A stretch of DNA of 22,235 nt from a virus. The translations under genes and the position numbers were made by a program. Location: positions 1-22,235 of IMG/VR virus record IMGVR_UViG_3300014720_000209; one strand, written 5' to 3'. Below are positions 6,353 to 12,650 of this stretch, one piece after another (position 1 is the first letter of the stretch; each line of letters starts with the position of its first letter). Below the pieces are notes generated by a model, which was given only the letters and a program-made list of their open reading frames with translations, had not been told where the DNA came from and did not search any database.

Positions 6353-6359
6353 TATTTAT
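6353..6359 (+). promoter_or_regulatory. TATTTAT element that decides the start at 6366
   Basis: TATTTAT lies 6 nt before ATG 6366. It falls between two candidate starts (6330 and 6366); by analogy with the other copies the start is 6366, which also exposes a canonical tag. Confidence 0.6.
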
Positions 6360-6365
6360 AGTGAT

Positions 6366-6968
6366 ATGGACTACCTCTTGAACGAATCCCAACTCAAAGT
6401 AATTTTGGAAAACGTGACTGATAGCCACGTATTCAAGACCGAGTACAACCCAGGTAATAAGACCGTCTTGGCGTCTTACTATCTTTTGGAGGAGAACGAC
6501 AAGACCTACAAAGTTTTGAACCCCATGGAATTTGAACAATCTACTGTTTGGGCGGATAGTAAGGCGGTCTACAAAATCAAGATGCCGGTCATCACCCTTC
6601 CGAAAACTCAAGTAACAAAGTTGGGACCCGAGTCCAGTTTCAAAGGGTATTACAAATTTCAAATCCCGTATTGGCTTTACAAGAAAGAGCCCAACATGGC
6701 TATCAAGAAGGTTAACAAACCAAAAAGATTCACATCACCTAACGATAGTGAGTTTATCCGAGCCTTCACTAATTCCGATTACAGAGATGCTTTTGAAGCT
6801 ATTGGTACCGATATGAGAAAGTGGACTGCCATGAGTAACATATTGGAAAAGTGGTTGGAAATCGAAAGACAAAAGGCTGCAGGTACTTATGTAGAACCTG
6901 AAAAACCAGGTAGTCAGCCATCCCAAGGATTTGGCTTTATGAGTGGAGCACGTTGGACAGGAGATTGA
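6366..6968 (+). CDS. Tagged unknown protein, 200 aa
   Basis: With the start at 6366 the protein begins MDYLLNESQLKVILE|N, nearly the same as the minus-strand protein starting at 20709 (MEYILTESQFQKLILE|S). Both end the tag in I-L-E. Upstream ATG 6330 would add 12 residues and bury the tag. The body is strand-rich and basic, with a proline/glycine-rich C-terminal tail (VEPEKPGSQPSQGFGFMSGA) that looks disordered. No domain recognised. It is flanked by TATTTAT elements on both sides and is therefore probably a single late gene. Confidence 0.8.
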   Translation: MDYLLNESQLKVILENVTDSHVFKTEYNPGNKTVLASYYLLEENDKTYKVLNPMEFEQSTVWADSKAVYKIKMPVITLPKTQVTKLGPESSFKGYYKFQIPYWLYKKEPNMAIKKVNKPKRFTSPNDSEFIRAFTNSDYRDAFEAIGTDMRKWTAMSNILEKWLEIERQKAAGTYVEPEKPGSQPSQGFGFMSGARWTGD

Positions 6969-6970
6969 TA

Positions 6971-6977
6971 TATTTAT
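6971..6977 (+). promoter_or_regulatory. TATTTAT late-promoter-like element
   Basis: It begins 2 nt after the stop of the upstream gene and lies 15 nt before ATG 6993. Confidence 0.55.
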
Positions 6978-6992
6978 AAAAAAAAGACAGTA

Positions 6993-7277
6993 ATGAGTGC
7001 CACTATTGAAGCTTTAAAACAACAACTACACAGACACGCAGACAAACTGAGTCGTCTTCTTAAAGAATCATTGATTGATATTAATCCTTGTGAGTTCAAA
7101 GATGAAAATGATTTTGTAAAAAAAATGATTGCGGGTATCGTAAATTATTTCTTCTATGAGATTCGTTCTATGGGAGGAACAACGAAGGATTTATCACGTT
7201 CGGTAATTGAGAAAATTCTCATGGAAATGAACGAATCCAAACTCAGAGAGTACTACCGAAACGCCAATTGTAATTAA
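6993..7277 (+). CDS. Small helical unknown protein, 94 aa
   Basis: The protein is predicted almost entirely helical. An N-terminal amphipathic helix (residues 4-25) ends LSRLLKES, loosely reminiscent of the tags but without a clear hydrophobic-x-E end. A central part (KMIAGIVNYFFYEI) is hydrophobic but too short and interrupted for a confident membrane segment. Two cysteines are present (C33 and C93). It is transcribed from its own TATTTAT and followed by hairpins. No family recognised. Confidence 0.65.
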   Translation: MSATIEALKQQLHRHADKLSRLLKESLIDINPCEFKDENDFVKKMIAGIVNYFFYEIRSMGGTTKDLSRSVIEKILMEMNESKLREYYRNANCN

Positions 7278-7284
7278 CAACATC

Positions 7285-7304
7285 CCCTCGAGAGAGGGTA
7301 TTTT
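7285..7304 (+). terminator. Weak terminator-like hairpin
   Basis: CCCTC (7285-7289), loop GAGA, GAGGG (7294-7298), then TATTTT. It lies 8 nt after the stop of the preceding gene. A stronger terminator follows 30 nt later, so this pair bounds a short segment without a gene. Confidence 0.4.
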
Positions 7305-7331
7305 AGGACCGTTCCGTTATGGGACAACAGA

Positions 7332-7358
7332 AAGGGGAATTCGCTACTCCCCTTTTTT
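7332..7358 (+). terminator. Rho-independent terminator
   Basis: AAGGGGA (7332-7338) pairs with TCCCCTT (7348-7354) and runs into TTTT. It insulates the next operon, whose TATTTAT starts at 7370. Confidence 0.85.
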
Positions 7359-7369
7359 ATTTGCCAAGG

Positions 7370-7376
7370 TATTTAT
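7370..7376 (+). promoter_or_regulatory. TATTTAT late-promoter-like element of the five-gene operon
   Basis: The context is AAGGTATTTATGG, 18 nt before ATG 7395. It overlaps by 2 nt the inverted repeat at 7375-7389, so a protein bound to that repeat could block or modulate this element. Confidence 0.6.
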
Positions 7377-7389
7377 GGTATAATACCAT
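7375..7389. repeat. Inverted repeat ATGGTA-N3-TACCAT, copy 1
   Basis: ATGGTATAATACCAT is a perfect palindrome (7-bp arms, 1-nt centre). The same ATGGTA-N3-TACCAT arrangement recurs at 12386-12400, in both cases between a late-type element and a start codon. It could be an operator or a small 5' hairpin. Confidence 0.5.
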
Positions 7390-7394
7390 TCTGT

Positions 7395-8111
7395 ATGAAA
7401 TTTTCTCATTTTTATGAAGACTTAGTTCTTGAGGACAAGGGGAGACCTATGGACCCCGATAGATTCGATAAACTCACGAGTTTATTCGGGAAATATATGT
7501 TTGACGAATTTGCCGCAAAACCAGCACAATTGTCAAGAATACCTATGTATAGTGAGTTGAAAAAGTATGCCATTTCTAAACAGGGGCCTGGTGAAGATGC
7601 CAATGATATGGACCAATTGGTTCTAATGTTAGCTCCTGACGCTGCTGAAAAGGCAAATTTGGTTTATGATTGGTTGAACACTCTACCTCAGCTTTCGGCA
7701 CAAAAGTTTATGAATAGTGTTGCTGAAATGTTTCCCAATATTGGTGAGAAGAAAAGATATTTCGAAAAACCCGAAGGTTATCAACCATCAGGGAGAGGAA
7801 GGAAAAGAGGTTCAAAAAACAAACCAAAAACTCCCGTTATCTCAAGACCACCGATAGTTCAAGAACCGATTGCGGTTGATGAACCTGTTACTTCACAAGA
7901 ACCCGAAGTTGATTTAGATTTAACCTTGACAGAACCCGTGAGTGTTGAAAGAGGAAAAAGAGGAAGAAAACCCGGTCTTACCCCAAAGACAGTTGATAGA
8001 ATTTCTCAAAACCTATACAAGGTTCACTCAAACATGGAAAATCAGTTATCAAAGATGAAAAATTTGATGGATGATTTGATTAAGAGAAAAGATTTCTTCG
8101 GAAAACAATAA
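7395..8111 (+). CDS. Tagged protein with AT-hook-like basic segments, 238 aa
   Basis: The N-terminus, MKFSHFYEDLVLE|D, is compact and looks like the T4 capsid-targeting sequence (short, F/Y-rich, ending hydrophobic-L-E). Residues 20-120 are helical. Two basic GRxRK-type motifs resemble AT-hooks: SGRGRKRGSKNK at about 134-145 and GKRGRKPG at about 190-197, separated by a proline/acidic linker. The C-terminal 40 residues form a helix (MENQLSKMKNLMDDLI). I infer a DNA-associated internal capsid protein; the cleavage and packaging are not proven. It leads an operon of five genes with gaps of 0 nt or overlaps. Confidence 0.75.
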   Translation: MKFSHFYEDLVLEDKGRPMDPDRFDKLTSLFGKYMFDEFAAKPAQLSRIPMYSELKKYAISKQGPGEDANDMDQLVLMLAPDAAEKANLVYDWLNTLPQLSAQKFMNSVAEMFPNIGEKKRYFEKPEGYQPSGRGRKRGSKNKPKTPVISRPPIVQEPIAVDEPVTSQEPEVDLDLTLTEPVSVERGKRGRKPGLTPKTVDRISQNLYKVHSNMENQLSKMKNLMDDLIKRKDFFGKQ

Positions 8112-8483
8112 ATGAGACAAACTGTCGAGGAACGCAACTTGATGAACACCCTGAAAAGGTTGGTTGGTCAGTATATGCCCATTGAACTCGACAATTACGA
8201 ACAAAACATCCAAGATTTTTTGGATGATAGTTATTCTGATTTGAAAAAGGTCGAATCCTCGGGAACAAGTGGGTTATTTTTTTTCTTAAACGGAAGACGT
8301 AATGTTTTTAACTACATCAAACAAAATCAAAAATTAATTTTTCCTGAAGAAACTTTCACTCGAATCATGAGACAATTTGGCGTTGATGACGACCAACTTG
8401 AATATCTATTGAGGGATTGGTTTGAGAAAAAAACCAATTTTGAAGTGAAAGACTTTTATCTCAAAACCAACAATGATAATTGA
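8112..8483 (+). CDS. Unknown operon protein, 123 aa
   Basis: It starts directly at the base after the previous stop (TAAATG) and overlaps the next gene by 11 nt. The product is helical, beginning with RNLMNTLKRLVGQYMPIELD and ending with a helix containing LEYLLRDWFEKKTNF. The layout (a helix, a short strand region, a C-terminal W-F helix) is like the genes at 2741, 5376 and 5666, so it may belong to that small family. No tag cleavage site and no known domain. Its fixed place between an AT-hook-like protein and a nuclease candidate suggests a shared pathway. Confidence 0.7.
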   Translation: MRQTVEERNLMNTLKRLVGQYMPIELDNYEQNIQDFLDDSYSDLKKVESSGTSGLFFFLNGRRNVFNYIKQNQKLIFPEETFTRIMRQFGVDDDQLEYLLRDWFEKKTNFEVKDFYLKTNNDN

Positions 8484-9384
8484 GGATAAACAAACACTAC
8501 TTAAGGTAATTTCTGAACAGGTCCTCCCGTTCGGAAGTGGTGCGTTGTCCCCAAAAGATATCGGTAAAATCAAATCAGAAGGAAAAAAAATTTATAAGTT
8601 TTTGAGAGAAAATTGGGTTGACACAATCAATCAATATTTCCAAAGAGAAAACAAAAAATTGAGAATTGGTCCACCAAGTGATGAATTTACCCAAAAAAAC
8701 CTCAACGACATAAATTGGGTATTGAATGGACCTGGAAAAAATGTTTTACATTTTGATGAATATCGTAAAGGTGTTGCCAAAGACAAATTACTCAACCTCA
8801 AAAGAAAACTTCAAACAGGAGAATATGTAATTTTTCAACACGACAATGATGAAGGGGTTTTGGATTGGAGTTTTATAAATCTGTTTGACACAGGATATAT
8901 GTTTTGGGTTGATAAAATCAAAGAAGCCTACGAAAAGTATCCTAATTTCAAAGACGAAATTGATAGGATAGAAAATTCCCCGAATAAAAACTCTCAAATT
9001 ATTGATAGGTTTTTTAATTTTGAGGACCCCACAAAAATCAATTTCAGTCCAGCCTTTTTATCTTTTTTGAGTTCTCTAATCTATGAAACAAACATGTTAG
9101 AGCAAAGATTACAAAGGTTCATGATACCAGCTGAGGGAGTTGAGCAAAATTTCATCGATTGGGCAAAGAAAAGGTTCCCTGAAAAAGAACCATTTGTTTT
9201 TGCCTCAAGAGGTGGAATCGTTGACCAACAAATGGGTGTCGATGTTATGGTTTACGATAATAAAAAATGGATTCCAATACAAGTTAAATCTAGTGCTCCG
9301 TCACAGTATTCAAAACCTCCTGTTGGTGGTTGTATTGTTTGGCCAAGTGGTGGCCGTTGGGGAATGAAATGTGATTACTTTTGA
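8473..9384 (+). CDS. Tagged PD-(D/E)XK-type nuclease candidate, 303 aa
   Basis: The protein begins MIIEDKQTLLKVISE|Q, a tag ending I-S-E. The C-terminal third carries a PD-(D/E)XK signature: an acidic helix (EGVEQNFIDWAKKRF, E221/E224), then GVDVMV (D257), then WIPIQVKSS (Q270, K272), the core D...QxK arrangement with Q in place of the usual E/D, as found in several families. It ends shortly after this core (VWPSGGRWGMKCDYF). The N-terminal 200 residues are unknown. I infer a DNase carried in the capsid, which could act on host DNA or on competing genomes after injection. The start lies 11 nt inside the previous gene. Confidence 0.7.
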   Translation: MIIEDKQTLLKVISEQVLPFGSGALSPKDIGKIKSEGKKIYKFLRENWVDTINQYFQRENKKLRIGPPSDEFTQKNLNDINWVLNGPGKNVLHFDEYRKGVAKDKLLNLKRKLQTGEYVIFQHDNDEGVLDWSFINLFDTGYMFWVDKIKEAYEKYPNFKDEIDRIENSPNKNSQIIDRFFNFEDPTKINFSPAFLSFLSSLIYETNMLEQRLQRFMIPAEGVEQNFIDWAKKRFPEKEPFVFASRGGIVDQQMGVDVMVYDNKKWIPIQVKSSAPSQYSKPPVGGCIVWPSGGRWGMKCDYF

Positions 9385-9389
9385 TACAA

Positions 9390-9821
9390 ATGACTAAAGA
9401 AGAATTTAAGAAAAGTTTGGACTATAAATTGTTGAGTAAATCACTCAAGCATCGATTCCCATATTTAATTGGAATCGAACCTACTGATAACTTTGAGGTA
9501 AAAGAATCAGAATACCCAAATTTCATTTTTATTGATTTTATTTTTTCTTTGGAAAAACTACTCGAAACTTTTCCATATTGGGAACCTTTCATTTGGACAA
9601 AACAAGATTTGAATAAACAGGGTTTCAGTGAATCTCTTACACTTGGAAGTTTGGTAAATTGTATTGATGAAAATGATTGTCCTGAGGAACCCATCAAAGT
9701 CGTAATTAGAATGGAAAATTATGGGCAAGAAACTCTGAAAACCAGTAAAAAATTAATACCACAAGAAATGAGGTCTTCTAAAGAAATCATAATGACCACA
9801 AAAATATACGTTGTGAAATGA
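9390..9821 (+). CDS. Unknown protein after the nuclease candidate, 143 aa
   Basis: I prefer ATG 9390 (5 nt after the nuclease stop) over the in-frame TTG at 9381, which overlaps that stop by TTGA. The product is acidic with alternating helix and strand and no tag. A cysteine pair lies at NCIDENDCPEEP. The stop overlaps the next start (ATGA, 9818-9821). Lying directly after a nuclease candidate it could be an immunity or inhibitor protein, but there is no sequence evidence for that. Confidence 0.65.
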   Translation: MTKEEFKKSLDYKLLSKSLKHRFPYLIGIEPTDNFEVKESEYPNFIFIDFIFSLEKLLETFPYWEPFIWTKQDLNKQGFSESLTLGSLVNCIDENDCPEEPIKVVIRMENYGQETLKTSKKLIPQEMRSSKEIIMTTKIYVVK

Positions 9822-10792
9822 AGTTAGGGAATATATTAAGGAGTTTGATTTATGAGGATGTGAATGAAAAGGCATTTACACCACATGAGGTTTTTATTTT
9901 CAAATTCTTACAAAAGAAAAAAGACTCCTTACAAACCAAAGACGATTACATTAGGGTTTTACAACCAATACTCAGAGCCGCTGGTATGCCAGTTGAGGAC
10001 GCTTTGTATTATTATACTATGTTCCTTCTTAACATGAGAGCCGATGGAAAATATGAAGAGACTACCGTAGACCAAGTTAAGGATTTTTCAGGTGAAAGGG
10101 CTAAAAAAACACCTAACTACAAAATGTCCAATTTTGCCAAGATGAAGATGCCTTTTGAAGGTAGTAATGTTCGTGGGTTTTGGGAAAGAGATTTAAACGG
10201 TGTTAAACAATACATTATTACTTCGTATGATTGGTATCCAATTTACATTTACAAAGACCGTAAATGGTATAGTGTAAATAGACCATATAGTAGAAGTACA
10301 GGTAAACAAATAAATCAAGCCGGCATTGGTCGTTCATACCCTTTGACTCCAATGGAAATGAACCAACTCAGAAACGGGAACTCCATAGAAGACATTTTGA
10401 AGGAGAAAATAAAAAGGGTTACAGGATTCCTCAATGGAGAGTATTTGTTCAAAGTTAAAACCCGAAGAACCTCAGCCGGTTGGAGACATAGATATCCATT
10501 GAAAGTCACTTACGAAGTAACCTCTGTAGAACCTCAAGAAAGCACAGTCATCGTAAATGTTGAAGTTTCCAAGATTGAGGAGTACAGGGAGACCGGTCAA
10601 AAACCTGTTGAGGTGAATATCACTCCTGAATTAAGTTTCACAATTGATAATTTCATCAGAGGTGATTTATCTTGGAAAACCGAACAACAAGGTTATGATG
10701 GATACATTTTAAGACCAGTTATTTCTTATCCAAATATACAAACTCCTCCTCCATCCGATAATACAGACGAGGAACCGAATAATAACCCATAA
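9818..10792 (+). CDS. Tagged unknown protein, 324 aa
   Basis: The N-terminus is MKLGNILRSLIYE|DVNE, a short tag ending I-Y-E|D like the operon's first gene (V-L-E|D). Residues 20-85 are helical; the middle is strand-rich with repeated Y-x-Y/W motifs (SYDWYPIYIYKDRKWY); the C-terminus is a low-complexity P/D/E/N tail (TPPPSDNTDEEPNNNP). No catalytic motif recognised. The last 74 nt overlap the convergent SAP-domain gene, and since the tail is low-complexity this overlap may have arisen by extension past an older stop. Likely a capsid-packaged protein by its tag. Confidence 0.75.
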   Translation: MKLGNILRSLIYEDVNEKAFTPHEVFIFKFLQKKKDSLQTKDDYIRVLQPILRAAGMPVEDALYYYTMFLLNMRADGKYEETTVDQVKDFSGERAKKTPNYKMSNFAKMKMPFEGSNVRGFWERDLNGVKQYIITSYDWYPIYIYKDRKWYSVNRPYSRSTGKQINQAGIGRSYPLTPMEMNQLRNGNSIEDILKEKIKRVTGFLNGEYLFKVKTRRTSAGWRHRYPLKVTYEVTSVEPQESTVIVNVEVSKIEEYRETGQKPVEVNITPELSFTIDNFIRGDLSWKTEQQGYDGYILRPVISYPNIQTPPPSDNTDEEPNNNP

Positions 10793-11060
10793 GTTGGGAT
10801 TGTTTTTTTTCAACTAATTGACCCATCCTCACAAGTTCTGTGCGATTTCTATAATCGATACCAATTAACCACCAACCCTGTTTCTTTTTTTCTTGGGTGG
10901 TGTGGTAAATGAATTTGTTTTCGTCATCAAGTTTGAGACTTTGTACCATATCCTTGATGGTTGGGTTACAAACAATTCCTCGGTCTTCGCAAATTTTTTT
11001 CAGTTGCGGAGATTTAAGTTTATTATAATCTAAAATAACTGGCTCAACCTTCTTCCTCAT
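10719..11060 (-). CDS. SAP-domain protein, 113 aa
   Basis: Residues 11-42 match a SAP motif (YNKLKSPQLKKICEDRGI ... TIKDMVQSL), a helix-extension-helix that usually binds A/T-rich DNA. The second half is basic and aromatic (GWWLIGIDYRNRTELVRMG) and of unknown fold. Start at ATG 11060, 25 nt from the divergent endolysin start. A TATATTTC sequence lies at 11080-11073 on this strand but no TTTG partner is in place, so the promoter is uncertain. The 3' end overlaps the convergent gene by 74 nt, the longest overlap in the window. Confidence 0.65.
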   Translation of the reverse strand: MRKKVEPVILDYNKLKSPQLKKICEDRGIVCNPTIKDMVQSLKLDDENKFIYHTTQEKKKQGWWLIGIDYRNRTELVRMGQLVEKKQSQLMGYYSVPRLYYRMEEEFVYLDKK

Positions 11061-11062
11061 AA

Positions 11063-11069
11063 TATTTAT
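11063..11069 (+). promoter_or_regulatory. TATTTAT element of the endolysin gene
   Basis: TATTTAT lies 16 nt before ATG 11086. This places the endolysin in the same motif class as the tagged genes and the holin. Confidence 0.6.
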
Positions 11070-11085
11070 TGGGAAATATACACTT

Positions 11086-11697
11086 ATGAGTTTAAAAAAT
11101 CTACAATCAAAAATCGGTGTAACTGCGGATGGAGCTTTCGGTCCTGGTACACTTAAAGCTGCTATGGCTTATTATAAAATGTCACCTGAGAGGGCGGCTC
11201 ACTTCTTTGCTCAAACAGCTCACGAAACGGGAGGTTTCAAAGCATTCTCTGAAAACTTGAACTATTCGGCGGATGGTCTTCAGAAAATCTTTGGAAAGTA
11301 TTTTCCTGGTGTTTTGGAGGAGTCTTACGCGAGAAACCCTGAAAAAATTGCTAACCGTGTCTATGCGGATAGAATGGGTAATGGTCCTGAATCATCAGGT
11401 GATGGATGGAAATACAGAGGGCGTGGTGCTCTACAATTGACAGGTAAATCCAACTACAAGGCATTCTCAGATTATCTGAAGAATCCTTTGATTATGGAAC
11501 AACCTGATTTGGTAGCGGGTGAATTGTCTTTTGAATCAGCTATGTTTTTCTTCGACAAGAATAAGTTGTGGGAAATCTGCGACAAGGGTGTCAACAAAGA
11601 CACAATTTTGGCACTTACGAAAAGAATTAACGGTGGAACACACGGACTTGCTGACCGTGAAGAAAAAACCATCAAGTTTTACGGTTGGTTGAAGTAA
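11086..11697 (+). CDS. GH19 endolysin with N-terminal peptidoglycan-binding segment, 203 aa
   Basis: The enzyme should cleave the glycan strands of host peptidoglycan at lysis. Residues 5-30 (LQSKIGVTADGAFGPGTLKA) match the core of a peptidoglycan-binding domain type 1 (DGxFGPxT). The GH19 lysozyme/chitinase domain follows, with the catalytic region FFAQTAHETGGF (E47), a second acidic residue in FSENLNY (E56) and the family motif YRGRGALQLTG (110-120). There is no signal peptide, so export would depend on a holin; a holin gene lies at 15838-16083. It is a single-gene unit bounded by a TATTTAT element and two terminators. Confidence 0.92.
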   Translation: MSLKNLQSKIGVTADGAFGPGTLKAAMAYYKMSPERAAHFFAQTAHETGGFKAFSENLNYSADGLQKIFGKYFPGVLEESYARNPEKIANRVYADRMGNGPESSGDGWKYRGRGALQLTGKSNYKAFSDYLKNPLIMEQPDLVAGELSFESAMFFFDKNKLWEICDKGVNKDTILALTKRINGGTHGLADREEKTIKFYGWLK

Positions 11698-11706
11698 GAT
11701 GATTAT

Positions 11707-11746
11707 AAGGGTAGTCGTTTCTTTTTTCGAAATGACTCCCTTTTTT
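11707..11746 (+). terminator. Rho-independent terminator after endolysin
   Basis: A long stem (11707-11721 with 11729-11742, minor mismatches) around a T-rich loop is followed by TTTTATTTT. It closes the endolysin transcript. Confidence 0.85.
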
Positions 11747-11760
11747 ATTTTCAATGTTGA

Positions 11761-11790
11761 TAATCACCCTAAGGGTGATTATTTTTTTTT
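11761..11790 (+). terminator. Second tandem terminator
   Basis: TAATCACCCT (11761-11770) pairs with AGGGTGATTA (11772-11781) and is followed by T residues. The perfect 10-bp arms leave almost no loop, so the tip pairs must open. The next gene starts only 15 nt later with no recognised promoter. Confidence 0.8.
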
Positions 11791-11804
11791 AAAACGTTTT
11801 TACT

Positions 11805-12026
11805 ATGACTTTAAAAAGACTTTTCTACAAACTTGTCTCAACAACACCAACTCGTGAACTCACATGGAGCCCTGAAGATTTTGAAATGGGGCGTAAGTGG
11901 GCGAAATCACTACCTCATCCCTACAGTGATAATTCCGATTTGTGGGAATATTTGAAAAATAGAGATTCTGTCGAAATTTTGGATTATCTGAACCAAAAAA
12001 TTAGGTCTTTGGACAATTTATCGTGA
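11805..12026 (+). CDS. Small basic unknown protein, 73 aa
   Basis: It begins MTLKRLFYKLVSTTPT, an amphipathic basic helix, then a W-rich section (WSPEDFEMGRKWAKS) and a C-terminal helix. The stop overlaps the GTG start of the next gene, which supports coupling. No promoter motif is visible in the 15 nt between terminator and start, so transcription may come from read-through or an unrecognised promoter. No family recognised. Confidence 0.65.
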   Translation: MTLKRLFYKLVSTTPTRELTWSPEDFEMGRKWAKSLPHPYSDNSDLWEYLKNRDSVEILDYLNQKIRSLDNLS

Positions 12027-12232
12027 AATTTTTTTTCAGTTTTGTCGGTTTTTTTGTTCGTTGGGTGGCAAATAACCTATCGATTCCGTTTTGGATGGTG
12101 GGACACGTTCATTTGACTATGAATGTATATGAAGACATATACGAAATCATCGCATCCATGGGTATGAATCTTGTAGTAGGTTTGGGTTTTTACCTTGATT
12201 GGCGAGAGTACAAGAAAAATCAACAAAGTTAG
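12023..12232 (+). CDS. Small membrane protein, 69 aa, GTG start
   Basis: The GTG at 12023 overlaps the upstream stop (GTGA), the usual sign of coupling, and there is no better ATG. Two hydrophobic segments are visible: residues 1-28 (FFFSFVGFFVRWVANNLSIP) and about 42-58 (IIASMGMNLVVGLGFYL). The short tail is basic (REYKKNQQS). The topology would fit a small accessory membrane protein of lysis or superinfection exclusion, but nothing specific is recognised. Confidence 0.6.
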   Translation: MKFFFSFVGFFVRWVANNLSIPFWMVGHVHLTMNVYEDIYEIIASMGMNLVVGLGFYLDWREYKKNQQS

Positions 12233-12234
12233 TA

Positions 12235-12241
12235 TATTTAT
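12235..12241 (+). promoter_or_regulatory. TATTTAT late-promoter-like element
   Basis: It lies 14 nt before ATG 12256 and 2 nt after the upstream stop. It helps distinguish the 35-codon gene at 12256 from an overlapping longer frame. Confidence 0.55.
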
Positions 12242-12255
12242 TACGAAAACCCCCT

Positions 12256-12363
12256 ATGTATTATATCATTATCTGTTTAGTCACCGCAATTTCTTCAATA
12301 ACGGGTTGTTACATTGGCAAAACCCTATCGAAAAAGGTACAAAAAGAGGAATTGTTTGGTTAA
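12256..12363 (+). CDS. Single-pass membrane micropeptide, 35 aa
   Basis: The product is MYYIIICLVTAISSITGCYI followed by a basic tail (GKTLSKKVQKEELFG). The first 20 residues would form one membrane helix or a lipobox-like signal: ...SSITGC at 13-18 is not a clean lipobox (no L at -3), so I favour a membrane anchor. Such a peptide could be a small holin-like or o-spanin-like factor; unproven. It is supported by its own TATTTAT element and ATG spacing. An overlapping longer frame (12195-12410) begins with TTG inside the previous gene and is rejected. Confidence 0.55.
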   Translation: MYYIIICLVTAISSITGCYIGKTLSKKVQKEELFG

Positions 12364-12384
12364 AACCAACATTAAGAGTTTATA

Positions 12385-12401
12385 AATGGTATTTTACCAT
12401 T
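12385..12401. repeat. Inverted repeat AATGGTA-N3-TACCATT, copy 2
   Basis: Perfect 7-bp arms around TTT. The inner ATGGTA-N3-TACCAT is shared with 7375-7389. It is followed by TATTTTAT (12401-12408), a one-base-longer variant of the late element, and by ATG 12420. Confidence 0.5.
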
Positions 12402-12419
12402 ATTTTATAAGAAAAAACT

Positions 12420-12611
12420 ATGAATGGTTCGCCCGATATGAGAAAGGCTCGACTTTATGAGCAACTTATGAATCGTTTTCAACGTGTTCAAGAAAGAATT
12501 AAGGATATTGAAACTGAAAACACCTACATTAGTAGAGATACTCCCAAAGAATTGGAAGCACTCAAGAGAGAGTCGGTTAGACTCCAAAATGAAATCAGAA
12601 GAATGTATTAA
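12420..12611 (+). CDS. Small coiled-coil protein, 63 aa
   Basis: The whole product after residue 7 is one long charged helix with regular hydrophobic spacing (RLYEQLMNRFQRVQERIKDI, LKRESVRLQNEIRRMY), so it probably forms a coiled coil. No tag of the main type is seen, although RLYE|Q at residues 11-14 resembles the end of the second tag subtype. A terminator overlaps its stop region. Function is unknown. Confidence 0.7.
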   Translation: MNGSPDMRKARLYEQLMNRFQRVQERIKDIETENTYISRDTPKELEALKRESVRLQNEIRRMY

Positions 12612-12634
12612 AACTCCATTTTTGGAGTTTTTTT
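12611..12634 (+). terminator. Rho-independent terminator
   Basis: AAACTCCA (12611-12618) pairs with TGGAGTTT (12623-12630) followed by TTTT. Confidence 0.88.
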
Positions 12635-12650
12635 GTTTATATTCATATTT

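Noticed and set aside
10794-10816. AGTTG...CAACT hairpin after the 9818-10792 gene
   Set aside because: The stem is only 5 bp with the T run in the loop, so it is not a credible terminator.
11073-11104. Host-type promoter for the SAP-domain gene
   Set aside because: TATATTTC is one base off the -7 consensus and there is no TTTG 18-21 nt upstream.
12195-12410. 71-codon plus-strand frame
   Set aside because: It starts with TTG inside the previous gene and overlaps the better-supported 35-codon membrane peptide that has its own TATTTAT and ATG.
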